A stretch of 64,000 nucleotides of DNA, taken from assembly GCF_019578655.1 (NCBI RefSeq), contig NC_063261.1, forward strand, positions 16,730,216 through 16,794,215, read 5' to 3'. The notes under the pieces are model-generated. The model worked only from the letters and a program-made list of their open reading frames with translations. It made no database searches and was not told the origin of the DNA. This DNA comes from Ricinus communis (Eukaryota > Streptophyta > Magnoliopsida > Malpighiales > Euphorbiaceae). Below, piece after piece: positions 23,280 through 34,400 of this stretch; positions within the stretch are counted from its first letter, which is position 1, and each line of letters opens with the position of its first letter. The translations under genes were made by a program, and so were the position numbers.

Positions 23280-24230
23280 AAAAAAAAGAAATCTATTTAA
23301 GGGTAAAAATGAGAAATTTGAGTTTTCGGATAGAAACTACATACGTGGACACTATCTACCAATTTGACGGGCAGACAACACTATCCTTCAGTTGGACTGG
23401 CGGACAGAACTGTCCACTATTCCAAATAGCGGACAGAAAATTAAAATCTAGGTTATGTATGCCATTTCAATTGGTGGATAGGTTAACTGTCCAGCATTTC
23501 AAATGACGGACAGAAAATTAAGTTATGTCCACCAATTGAAATGACGAACAAAGCCTATAATAAATAAATAAAAAAAACCTGTTCCCAAATTCAATTGGCG
23601 GACAAGTTTCAAATTATAATAAAAAAAACTATTGTTCATTAATCGAAGTGGTGCACAGATTTGAAATGTTGGGAGAAGAATATATGTAACACGTAATTAC
23701 ATAACATATGTAATAATTATTATTATAATATTAGTTTAATTATAATAAATTTTATTTATAAAAATATATTATAATACATAATTAAATTAAAATTATTGTA
23801 CGTAAGGAAAATATAAATTTTTATTAATAAATTTAAAATAAATTATTACACGACATAGTTAAATACTATAAAATAACTATTAAATTAAAATTAATTGCTA
23901 TAGAAATTAAAATAATCATTTTATATCTCACAAATTCTCTATGATAATTCATGTGTTAGAAAAGTTGTAAGATAATTGATTAAATTTAATTTAATTATTA
24001 TATAAAATGGTCAAGTATATATATAACAATAGTATTTATTTCCCGCAATCTGGGCTTCTTTTTAATTTAATACATTTAAAAAAAAATCATTTTAGGATAG
24101 AAATATCTAAAATTCTGAATTTATGGTTGTTTTAGAAATAAATCGAGAACCATTTCTTTTAACTCTTAAAAGTACTCTAAAATTAGATATACTTTTAAAT
24201 AAATTTTTAAATGTATTAAATCGAGGAGTA
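23280..24230. mobile_element. Unclassified AT-rich insertion inside the LINE, with CTGTCC/GGACAG modules
   Basis: The LINE protein alignment breaks at about 23265 and resumes at about 24255. The DNA between holds a module-rich part (23360-23670) with CTGTCC-N15-GGACAG at 23410-23436 and 23487-23513, plus several looser GGACA and TGTCC arms. A plain AT-rich part follows. No ORF and no clear termini were found. Confidence 0.5.
23410..23513. repeat. Two CTGTCC-N15-GGACAG modules in tandem (77-bp spacing)
   Basis: Module 1 is 23410-23436 and module 2 is 23487-23513. Both have exact 6-bp arms with a 15-base spacer and are followed by AAAATTAA. The spacing from start to start is 77 bp. A degenerate third follows near 23527. 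Confidence 0.75.
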
Positions 24231-24254
24231 GTGCAGTGCATTCTTTCAATTTAC

Positions 24255-25075
24255 TACACCAGTTCTTTGATGATGCAGTGCAGTGCATTCTTTCAATTCC
24301 AACATCACAGCAGCCTCAAGACTGTTCAGCATGGGAATTTGGTGGTAAAGGAACATATACGGCTAAGAGTGGAAACAGAATAGCAAGGAGACTTAAGGAT
24401 GTGCCTGAATGCTCAAATCAGAAGAGAAAGTTAGGATGGTGGAAGATTCTTTGGCGTATTAAATTACCTCCGAATATAAAGCAATTTCTTTGGAGGTTGT
24501 GTAAAGGATGGTTGGCGCCAAGAAGTAATTTGAATAGAAGACACATTGAGGTTGAAAGATTTTGCCCAAGATGTAAACTGGAGGAGGAAACGATAAAACA
24601 TATATTCTGGAATTGTGAACGGGTTAAAGCTCTATATAGGAATAGAGGCTGGTTTTACAGAGAAGAAGGAGCTCTGGTGTGTTGAAGATCTAACGTTGGT
24701 TAAATGGCTAAAGATTACAGATATTTGCTATTCTGTTGTGGCTGATATCGAATACAATTAATATTTTAATTTTGGGAGGTAAAATTCCTTCCTCGAATAA
24801 TGTTATTGTATATTCTTATCAATTCCAAGAATGGTCCGAAGCTACTGGTTTGATAAGTAAACCATCGTGTAAGTGGAAGGAGCCTTAATTTGTAACAGAA
24901 TGCTATGTTGCTTACTACAGACGCTGCTGTCGACAATGATCATTCTCGTGTGGGCATTGGGGCAGTAATTCGAAACAGTAGGGGAGAGATGGTGGGAGGC
25001 AGAGCTCCCAGTGCTGTGTGTTTCAACTCTTGAGTTTGAACTATTTGCTATATTAGAAGTGAAGGAGCCTTAATT
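24255..25075 (+). pseudogene. L1-like LINE relic, part 2 (zinc-binding and RNase H domains)
   Basis: The frame at 24236-24685 carries the zf-RVT domain: WWKILWRIKLPPNIKQFLWR, then FCPRCKLEEETIKHIFWNC with C-x2-C...H-x4-C spacing. From about 24917 a second piece reads TDAAVDNDHSRVGIGAVIRN, the start of the RNase H-like (RVT_3) domain. Frameshifts separate the pieces. A 21-bp stretch is directly repeated at 24231-24251 and 24278-24298, near the right edge of the insertion. Confidence 0.85.
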
Positions 25076-25079
25076 TGTT

Positions 25080-26140
25080 ATGAAAGGATTGTGACAATGG
25101 ATTCAGTTCAACTGAGTTGATCAATCAGAAATATATCTAATCAATAAGGTTAGGGTCTTGTTTAATTTCAATGCTCCTCCGTCTACACTGCAGCTCCTCT
25201 GACTGCAACCATTTTCCCTTGAGATGAACAACATTTCTCTGCCTTATCTATGAGAAATGAAAGTAAAACGTAAACACTAGAAAGTGTGAATTTGAAGCAT
25301 TAATTTCAAGAATGTTAACTGTTTCTTTTTAAGCTTTTTTATTGATTTGGTTTTTGTTGGTTATGGAGAGAGGGGGAGTGGTGGGCAAGGAATTTGCAAG
25401 TGGAGAAGCTAGTGTTGATGGAAGAGTGGCTGGTTATGCAGAGAGAGAGAGAGAGTCCCCGTTATCATGTTTTCACCGAATGCTGAATCAATATGGAATC
25501 GAAAATTTAGAAACGGCAAATAAAATAAAAATGTTAAACAATCCACTAGTAATACTTTTATCTATTTATTTAAAAATATTTTATAAAATTTGAATTAAGT
25601 TTACAAATTATTTTAATATCTAACTGTTTACATCATATTTTGTAGCGTATGAATAATTAATAGATCAGTCCAAAATTAGGTTCAGAATGAAAATTTAATT
25701 AAAATAATTATTTTAATTAAAATAATGGATAGCAGTTATTTACGAAGCAATTGTTTCACACACAGCAAAGAAGATTTGAAACTAGAAATTATTTTAAGCT
25801 CCTTTTATGGTGGTTTTGGGGTTTAACCTTATGGTACATATGTTAAATATAAGTTGCAGTTCTTGATGTGAGTTATGGAAATACATAAAATAAAAGGAAA
25901 AGCAGAACAGGCACAAGGGACAACACACACAGCACAGACAATTCAGATAATTTCAAGCAGACAATTTTCTTTGTATTTTCTTTATGCAATCAAGCTTTCT
26001 TTATACTTTGAAACTCTTAAACAATATTACTCTAGCACTTTTCATTCAAATCTACAGTCATTTATAGTCATTTAGTATAGCATTCAAACAAATTGTGGTT
26101 GAAAGGTGTTTGGAAATCCACAAATATTTGATTAGAAGTC
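25080..26140. other. Intergenic; right part probably a decayed gypsy LTR
   Basis: No gene is seen. From about 25870 the sequence (purine-rich, then TTTGTATTTTCTTTATGCAA) looks like the end of a Ty3/gypsy 5' LTR, as it precedes the primer-site-like motif at 26221. No start of that LTR could be fixed. Confidence 0.4.
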
Positions 26141-26249
26141 AAAAGTGCAAAGCCCAAACATGGTTTGTGTACCACACACACATGGCACGCCCGCAAATCT
26201 AAATCGGAGCCAACATAATTTGGCACGCCCAACGGGACATTATTTTACA

Positions 26250-28075
26250 ATGACCCCGAGAACAAGAAATAATAAAGGAAAAGAACTAATAGAGTCTCAG
26301 GACACTAGGATCGCTGCTAATGAAGTAGAACGTGAAGTTGAAATTTCTGTTCCTCAAATAGTGGAGCAGTTGGAGAAGAACAAGGCACCTTAAGGCACAT
26401 CTCAGCACTCTGAGGCGCTACTAACTACTAGAAAAGTCGTTGGCAGATCACCTACTGCTAATGTGCGTCGAGGTTTAGGTATTGACTTAACTGATCTAGT
26501 TGTTAATCCATTATTAGGACTTTTGTTGCATTCACAAGAAACCCAGAATATGCATCTCAAGATCCTAAATAAAATTAGTGAGAAATTAACTAGTAGTGTC
26601 CCTAATACTCCCAAGAGTGAAAATCAAATGCTACTTCTAGAGAGAGGAATGTCCTAAAGGGACTCGGGGGGGCAATTTGCTATAGAAAAAAGAAAGGGTT
26701 AATAGAAATAGTGTAGAAGTGACTGGTAAGGTGGAGCCTCAGGCTTTTTTAGTCGAGGAAAGGTATGTACCTCCACATAAGAGAGAGGATGTTAGAGTAC
26801 AAACTCCTAATAGCCGTAGTAACGTTGGCAAGCCTTACTTACCCCATCAAATTTCTACTAATACTAATCTCATCAATCAACTTGCCATGTATGATGTGGA
26901 AGCAAGCCTGAGGGGCAATCCTCCAATAATTAATCAACATAGGAATACAAGGAATCTACTTTTTCAGCCTCACAAACAAACCCCATTAGATGTAGAGGCT
27001 GTTAGGGATGTGGTACAAGAATTATATGGTCCTGGTCTTAGACGGATAGATCGGTCGGAGTTTTATAAGCCATATCCTAATAATGTGGATGTGGATAACC
27101 CTTATCCTAGAGGATATAGGATCCCTGATTTTACTCTTTTTTCTCGAGAGAATACTCACTCTACCCTAGAGCATATTACTAGGTTTAAAATTTAATGTGG
27201 GAAATTGGTTAATCTAGAGAATTTTGCTAACTTTAAGGCTTTTTCCTTACTCTTTGACAGGAACGCCTTTTACTCGGTATGCAACTTTGCTAAGAAATTC
27301 TATATGTACATGGCAGGAAATGGAATGTCAGTTTCATACTCAATTTTTTATAGCAGAATCAGAAGTATGTATTGCAGAATTATCTAGAGTGACACAAAAG
27401 GGTGGTGAATTGGCTGATATTTACATTGCCAGACTTAAGAAAATGAGAAGCATGTGTAAGATCTATCTCCCTAAGACAGAGTTTGTAAAAATGGGTCAAA
27501 GGGGATTAGACATTGAACTGAGAAAGAAGTTCCAGGAGATGAAATTTAGAAATTTTTATGAGTTAGCAGCAAAAGTAACTAAATATAAAGAATTGTTGAA
27601 AGAAGAGAATCAAAAGAGAAGGGCTGCTATGGAAAGTTATTATCAAGAAATCATAATCCTGAAATGGAAGTAGTAGTGGCAGATCTTTCAATCACTGGTT
27701 CTTGCACTTGTCCATCTTTGTTAAGGAAAAATCATGAGTCTTGAAAGAAACCACATGTAAGTAGTGCTTCTCCATAACACACTTTTGATGTTTCCAAGAT
27801 TTTGATTATCTTCTCAAAGAAAATTTCATTAAACCGCCTTCCGACCACAAAGTCCCAATGAAAGAGGAACTTAAGGAAAGGATTATTACAAATATCAAAA
27901 TTCTCATAATCATGCTACCAATAGTTGTTGGGCTTTTAAGAATTTAGTGTAAGATAGAATTAACAAAGGAATATTGAAATTCCTAAAAAAGAAGGAAACC
28001 ATGTTGGTAGATGAGGATCCTTTTCATCCTGTGGTACTATTAATGCAGCCACTTTTGATTTAAGATTTGTTTTGA
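26250..28075 (+). pseudogene. Gypsy gag relic
   Basis: ATG 26250 opens the frame. After stops at about 26391 and 26655, a long piece (26719-27195) leads into the retrotransposon gag domain (IPDFTLFSRENTHSTLEHIT). After a frameshift near 27200 this continues in 27224-27673 with TWQEMECQFHTQF and ELSRVTQKGGELADIYIARL. A tail near 27880-28060 (SCWAFKNLVQDRINKGI) is the gag C-terminal part. At least four lesions are present. Confidence 0.87.
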
Positions 28076-28451
28076 TTATATAAAGCTAAAAAGAGAAATA
28101 CGGTATTCTTTAGGGTTAATTATTTTAACATCCCTGAGTTATGTCAAATTATAATAGTAGATCTTTATGTTTCCAATAATACTTTCATATATGCCATGGT
28201 TCCTTACGTCGACAGGGTACAAATTTCTAAATTTGCTATTTTTAGATACCTTTTCGGACGGGATGCAGATAAAGTGATCAAAGTGAGGGAAGGCGATGCC
28301 TACTACTAGTCGAGCAAGGGCATCTGATCTCAAGACGAGGCTTTTTAAAAGGGGGCATGGCAGTTCTCTGTTTTTTAACTCTATTAGACTACTATGTAAT
28401 CAAGTTAAAAATAGACACTAAATGTGAATAAAATATCTAATATATTCCTAA

Positions 28452-29250
28452 TGGATTAAATATTTTTAATGCCTATGGGTTTTATTAAATTATACTAGTA
28501 GATTCATATGTTTTCATGACTGATTTTAGCATTCCTCTCGTTTTATTACGTTAAACCATTACGTCCTTCAATTAAAGATAAAATTGAAATAAAAATTAAA
28601 ATATCAATTTACCTTCACTGATATTACTATATTAATATCATTCGTAATAGTTAATTTCAAGCTTTGTATATATAATTTTTCTATTATTTATTTATATTTT
28701 AAAAGATTATGATTAAATTATAAATTTTTTTGACTTAACTTAGTATTAATTAACTTGATTAATTATAAAAATATTATTTTACAAAGTATTTTTATATAAT
28801 TTTATGTAAGGTATTTTTTTAGTTAAAGTATTTTAATATTAATCTTGATTTCTTTAAACTCCTCTAATAATTTATAACTTTAACTTTCAAATATTGATGA
28901 ATCTAAATTTTAATATAGAAGTGTTAGTCTAATAAAATTTAAATTCTTATTTAAAAGTGTTAAAAGTATAAATTAGGCTAATTATCTTAATATGTTTTAG
29001 AAAAATGTTAAAATCAATTATTGAAAATAGAAAGACCTATTAATACAATTTGATAAAATTCGAGAAAGTTAAAGTATCTCTATTTATAAAGATAGAGCTG
29101 GTATTTTAAATAAAAATAACGACTGACTAAAGAAAAAAGTTGATAGAAGAATGTAATAATTAATTTCGTTAAATAAGAGTGATGTTAAAATTAATTATTA
29201 AAAACATGGAGATTAATTAGTCATATGACATGGGGAATATTATATGATTA
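28452..29250. mobile_element. Degenerate TIR element inside the gypsy
   Basis: About 28452-28580 and the reverse complement of about 29125-29250 can be aligned over roughly 120 bp, for example around CATATGTTTTCATGACTGAT against CATGTTTTTAATAATTAATT. A weaker direct copy of the left end is at 28110-28205. Identity is moderate and AT-rich, and no target duplication was resolved, so this is tentative. It sits where the gypsy protease and RT should be. Confidence 0.42.
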
Positions 29251-29599
29251 ATTGAAAACTTATGGTACGACAATTTTTGGAGAATGAAGTATTGGTTCAG
29301 ATCTTTGGAGAATCACTTTAAGGTTGACGAAATTTTAAGGTTGACTGTTGTGGGAGATTTAGTTAACAGTTTTAAGCATTTAGATGGTAAAAGAGTCTCT
29401 ATATATGATTGAGAGTTCAATCGAAAAGATTTTTTATATAGTATCATCCTATAAAACAGAGAGAGATGTTAATGCCACACTGCAATTTTTTAAGGCCACA
29501 AAGAATCAAAATCTTTTTAGATTTAAAGACAATTATGCTCATTTTTTCGTATCACCTTCATTTTCAAAATTATATTACAATGGCATGGTTACTTTTGGC

Positions 29600-30595
29600 C
29601 ATCTATTATATTGTATCGGTTATTCTAAAGGGTGTCAGCAATGTTAGAAATAGGGGAGCATTCAGAGAGTCTCAACCGCACAAATGCATTCTATTATAAA
29701 ACCATGGCCTTTTAGGGGTTAGGCCATCGATTTGATTGGCAAAATTCACCTTGCTTCGTCTAAAGGACATAGCTTTATAATTGTGGCTACTGATTATTTT
29801 ACAAAGTTGGTAGAAGCTTCTCCTATGAAGAAAGTTGAGCAAAAAGATGTGATCCAGTTCATCAAAGAGCATATCATACATAGGTTTAGGATCCTAGAAT
29901 CAACTACCACAAATCAAAGGATATGTTTATAGGGGATGAAATGAAGGACTTCGCAAAAGATTATGGAATAAAGCATCTAAAGTCAATACCATTTTATGCT
30001 CAAGCAAACGGGAATGCAGAGGCTTCTAATAAAATCCTTATTAGAATTCTTGAGAGGATGTTAGAAGATAATCCTAGAGACTAACATAGGATTTTTTCTG
30101 AAACTCTGTAGGCATACAGAACTTCCAAAAGAGGTGCTATTGGTGTAAGTCCTTTTTCTCTAACTTATGGTCATGATGTTGTAATTCCTATAGAAGTAGT
30201 TACTCATTCTTTCAGGGTGGCAAAATAAAATGGGTTAACTCCATATGAATATAATGAAGCAATGATGATGGAATTAGAGCAGATTGATGATGAAAGACTT
30301 TAAGCACTTAATAAGTTGATTACTCAGAAAAAGAAAGTGTCTAGAGTCTATAACAAAAGTGAAATTGAAGAATTTTGAGGTTGGTGATTTAGTTTGGAAG
30401 GTGATTTTACCTCTAGGGAATAAGGACATGGAATACGAAAAATGGTCTCTGAAAGGGACCTTTTAAAGTACATCAAGTTATGGATGGAAATTCTTACTGG
30501 TTATCCAGCCTTCAAGGTGAACTTCATAAAAGGCCTATTAATGGTAAATATTTAAAGAAGTATATTCCCATTATGTGGGAAATATTTGAAGGGAG
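29600..30595 (+). pseudogene. Gypsy integrase relic
   Basis: The zinc module ends in CQQC (near 29633-29644). KPWPFRG and the core follow: AIDLIGKIHLASSKGHSFII, VATDYFTKLVEASPMKK, then after a frameshift NGNAEASNKILIRILERMLE with the third catalytic position. A C-terminal stretch (GVSPFSLTYGHDVVIPIEV) follows. TGA, TAG and TAA codons interrupt it at several points. Confidence 0.87.
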
Positions 30596-30599
30596 GCAT

Positions 30600-31135
30600 G
30601 ATAAGCTATAGGTTATATTGTGTTTTATGTTTTATATTAATTAGCCTTATGTTTTAGTGCTTAGGTCTGTTTTAACATAAGGTATATGGTTTTTTCCTGT
30701 TTCTTGATTGTTGTTTTTTTTATGTTCCTATAACATTTGTAAAGTTAGTTTGTTTCTATGCGAATGAAGGTAGGTCAGGTGGCCACTTTCCAATCCTTAT
30801 ATTGTTATTAGTGCATTTTACCAAGAATCATATGTATGATGTTAATAAAAACATATGGCTGCATGATACAAGTATAATTGGGTACCTAGTATGGCTGCAT
30901 GAGTTAAGGTAATTATAACATAGCTATTATCCAATAGTGTGGTGTTGTAAAGTGATATGGCTGCATGTAGGCTTTATAGCCTAAAGGTGATTAAATCAAT
31001 AGAGCGAGTATGTTCCAATAAACATTTCATAGCAAAATATAGCCATAATCATAAAAATGGCCAAAACACCAATATACTAAGTCATACCATAAATATCAAA
31101 ATAGTATGAATTAAGTAAGCCATACTGACCAAAGT
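30600..31135. other. Non-coding spacer between gypsy pol and the antisense ORF
   Basis: No ORF. TATGGCTGCATG occurs three times (near 30855, 30891 and 30957), a small dispersed motif of unknown meaning. Confidence 0.5.
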
Positions 31136-31297
31136 TTAGATGTCTAAATGTTTAGATAGGATGGTACCAATCTCCGGCAATTTGAGGCGATGTTGTTCCC
31201 TTAAATGATGTACTTCCTCCAATTTTTTGTTGCACTCATGAATTAAAGGATAATTAGCTCGTAATATAGTACCCTTGTCTTGGGCTGCTTTAGTAGC

Positions 31298-31499
31298 TGT
31301 CAACATTGAAGAGAAGAAAGATGTGTCTCTATCATTACGTATTACATGTTAGTTATATAGAGAGCTAACAGCTATATAAGGAAAACCTAGCTATCTGTGT
31401 ATCTATACAAGGAATAACCAATACAAGAAAATACATAATAAGAGGAATTAGCTAAGTGACAGCTAATGGTTTGACCTGATGATTCTTCTCTTATTGACA
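31298..31499 (-). repeat. 3' LTR of copia-3
   Basis: 202 bp, TGTCAA...TTGACA. It lies next to the polypurine tract (CCCCCCTC on the plus strand, from 31501). Confidence 0.95.
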
Positions 31500-34400
31500 T
31501 CCCCCCTCAAATTGATGATAGTTATCAACAAGCATCAATTTGCTGGTAAGATATGCATGGCGAGCTGAAGACATAGACTTAATGAATATATTGGCAATTT
31601 GATCATGAGAAGAAACATGGACAAGATGTAGAATTTTATCATGAACTAATTCACGAATGTAGTGGCAATCCATCTCAATATGCTTGGTCCTTTCATGTTG
31701 TACCAGATTTGTTGCAATGCTGAGAACACTAGTATTGTATCCAAAAAGAGTGATAAGTTGTGAGCAAGGAACACCTAGTTCTACAAGGAGTCGTTGAAGC
31801 CACAATCTATGAACTAACGGAAGACATTGAGTGATACTCAGCTTCTATCGATGATTTAGACACCCGCGCCTGCTTCTTACACTTCCAAGAAGTGGGAGAA
31901 GCACCCAAAAATACACACCACCTTTTGTGGAACACCGAGTATCAACACTGTAACACCCTCATTATATGCTAACCAATAGACATTAGCTAGAAAACATACA
32001 AGCGTCGTAGACTATATACTACATGTAGATAGGTCAATATGCAGATTGTTAAGAATCAAGACACAAGGTTATTAACATATAAACATATGATTATACTTAA
32101 ACATCATTTAACAAGTATTCAAAACATCTTCTTATGCCTTACAAGGCACACTTCTATATACATCACATAACTGCATACAAAATACATCAGGAGGAGACTC
32201 CACAAAACTGGCCCAACCTGACAGAACTGCTAAAAGTTAGACTTCGGATACAACCAACGGATGCACTACTATTTACAAACCTGAAAAGAAAAATTTTGGA
32301 GAGTGGTGAGCCTCCAGCTCAGTAAATAAATAATCAACATAATCTATATCACATACACTTAATACAATTTCCACCCAATCACATAACTTACCATGATTCA
32401 TAGTTTAGGTATAAATTCATACCATTCTACTCAGTTCAGTACAACCATCATAGAAGAAATACAATTCAACAATTATGGTTAGTTCTCACGGCTTGTGGAT
32501 CCCCTTTAATGTGCTGCTTTGCCTCATCCTCACCTATCGCACACGTAAGCTGCTCCGCCTCATCCTCACATAATACACTTTTATAGCCTCTCTAGGCTTT
32601 AGCCTCCCAAGGCTTTATATATAGATATATATATTTTTTCACAGGGGAATCCATCATTCACATGCACATATGCACTTAACATCACAATTCAATCATTTCA
32701 CTTATATCATATTCAAGCAATAACAATTGTTCCACTCAACACCAATCATTTCCATCTCATTCATTCAAACACAACACAATATTAAGCAAACACAACCATT
32801 CATAGAACATTTGATTAAATATAAGGATATAGTAAATATTAACTATTTACTTACTCAAAATAAACTTATTCCTTCAGTATATAAGAACCTCCTTTCTCCA
32901 CAACTTCCTTTCCAGGCCTTTGAGTACCTGTTAACACATTCATCAATTCACATTTCATGCATATTCTAAATATTCATGTAAATGCTAGTTCTAATGCATT
33001 ACAAGATTATCCCCTTTGTAATTCATAAGTCTAACTCTTCCTCTAAGACTCTCAATTACTATTTTAATATTATATAAATATTTTCCATCTAGTTATATAC
33101 CAATTTAACTCAAATTAACATCAAATAAATTGCATAAAACTAATCTCCAACATCTCTGTTTTCTAGACAGAATTTAGTACCAAAGTATATTTATTGCTGG
33201 GCAAAATTGGCTCAATAAAAAAATCTCGTATTAAATAGACATATACGGTTATGCGTCTAGTTTCATCTCCAAGAAGAATTACTCAATTCCGACTTCTATA
33301 GATTTAATTATTCTCAAATTACTGAGCAAGGGTCATACAGCTAGTTGTACCCGAGCAGCAATCTGTTTGCTCAATTTAAGCAACCAAAACGGCAAAAATA
33401 GCAAAATCACAAAACTAAAAAGTTATAGAGGACTCTTCAAAATTTCCATAGACACCAATTAAACTTAATTTGGACTTATATAACCCATGTTATGCCCAAA
33501 ATACAGAACATCAAGGTTGCTGGAATTTTGACAGTTTTCTATCTTGACATACTTAAACTTAAATTAAGCTTAATCTCTATGCAATCATTCAATACTCTAC
33601 TAATTCATGATAATCAGACCTTTAATTAATCAATGAAAGCATCAATTGAAGTTTTTCCAATTTATAATCAAGAACCCTAATGACAAATTAATAATACTCA
33701 AGTAACAACTCACTAATTTCAGCTTTTAGGTTGCTAATATGCTTAAATCCTTTAGCTTTAGCTTGGCTCCTTCAATAGTTGATAAAATCATATCTTAATC
33801 TTAAGTTTTTCTAGGTATTCCACTCCTCTCTCTTGTTCCAAATTTTGAGTTTTTGGCCATGTACGAATTTTAGAGAAATGAAGAGGTAAAATGAGCTTGC
33901 TCATGGTTCCAATTTCCAAGATTCATCTTTCAAAGCCACCACCTACTTAACTAGTTTTATCATCCTAAATTAATTCTTACTAACCATATATAGGTACTAA
34001 CTTTTAATTGTATCTTTTAAGTCCAATCTATTTACCCAACCTTCAGCTATTGGTTCAATTAAGTCTTAAGGCTTAATACACATAACCCAAATACTTAATC
34101 AACTTATCTAAATTAATAATCTAATATCATGCTTTTTATTCTCTACTTATAATTAATATATATTTGTTCCCATAAAATAAAAATATTATTAATATACCAT
34201 CATATGCCCAATGATTAAATGTAAATGCACATAACATGTATGATGAGAAAATGCAGGCGTTACAAACACACCCAGCATAATCAGCATCAACATATGCTGT
34301 CAAAGTTGGAGAATTATTTGAAGGAAAAAATAAGCCACGGTCACAAATACCCTTAATATAGCGAAGAATATGATGAACAGCTGAGAGATGATGCCGACGA

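Larger units (their letters stand above)
26221..30598 (+). mobile_element. Tat-like Ty3/gypsy retrotransposon, internally deleted
   Basis: The left end is TGGCACGCCCAACGGGAC (26221-26238), a motif typical at the LTR/leader junction of plant gypsy elements. It is followed by a gag, then (after a deletion and inserted TIR DNA at 28085-29250) an integrase. Protease, RT and RNase H are absent. The integrase has no chromodomain and its core text is of the Tat/Athila branch. No matching LTR pair was found, so the element is truncated. A purine-rich tract, GAAGGGAGGCA, followed by TGATAAGC at 30599 could be a polypurine tract, but no 3' LTR is provable. Confidence 0.8.

Noticed and set aside
30599..31135. 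3' LTR of the gypsy element starting TGATAAGC
   Set aside because: A purine tract precedes it, but nothing before 26221 matches this stretch, so it cannot be shown to be an LTR.
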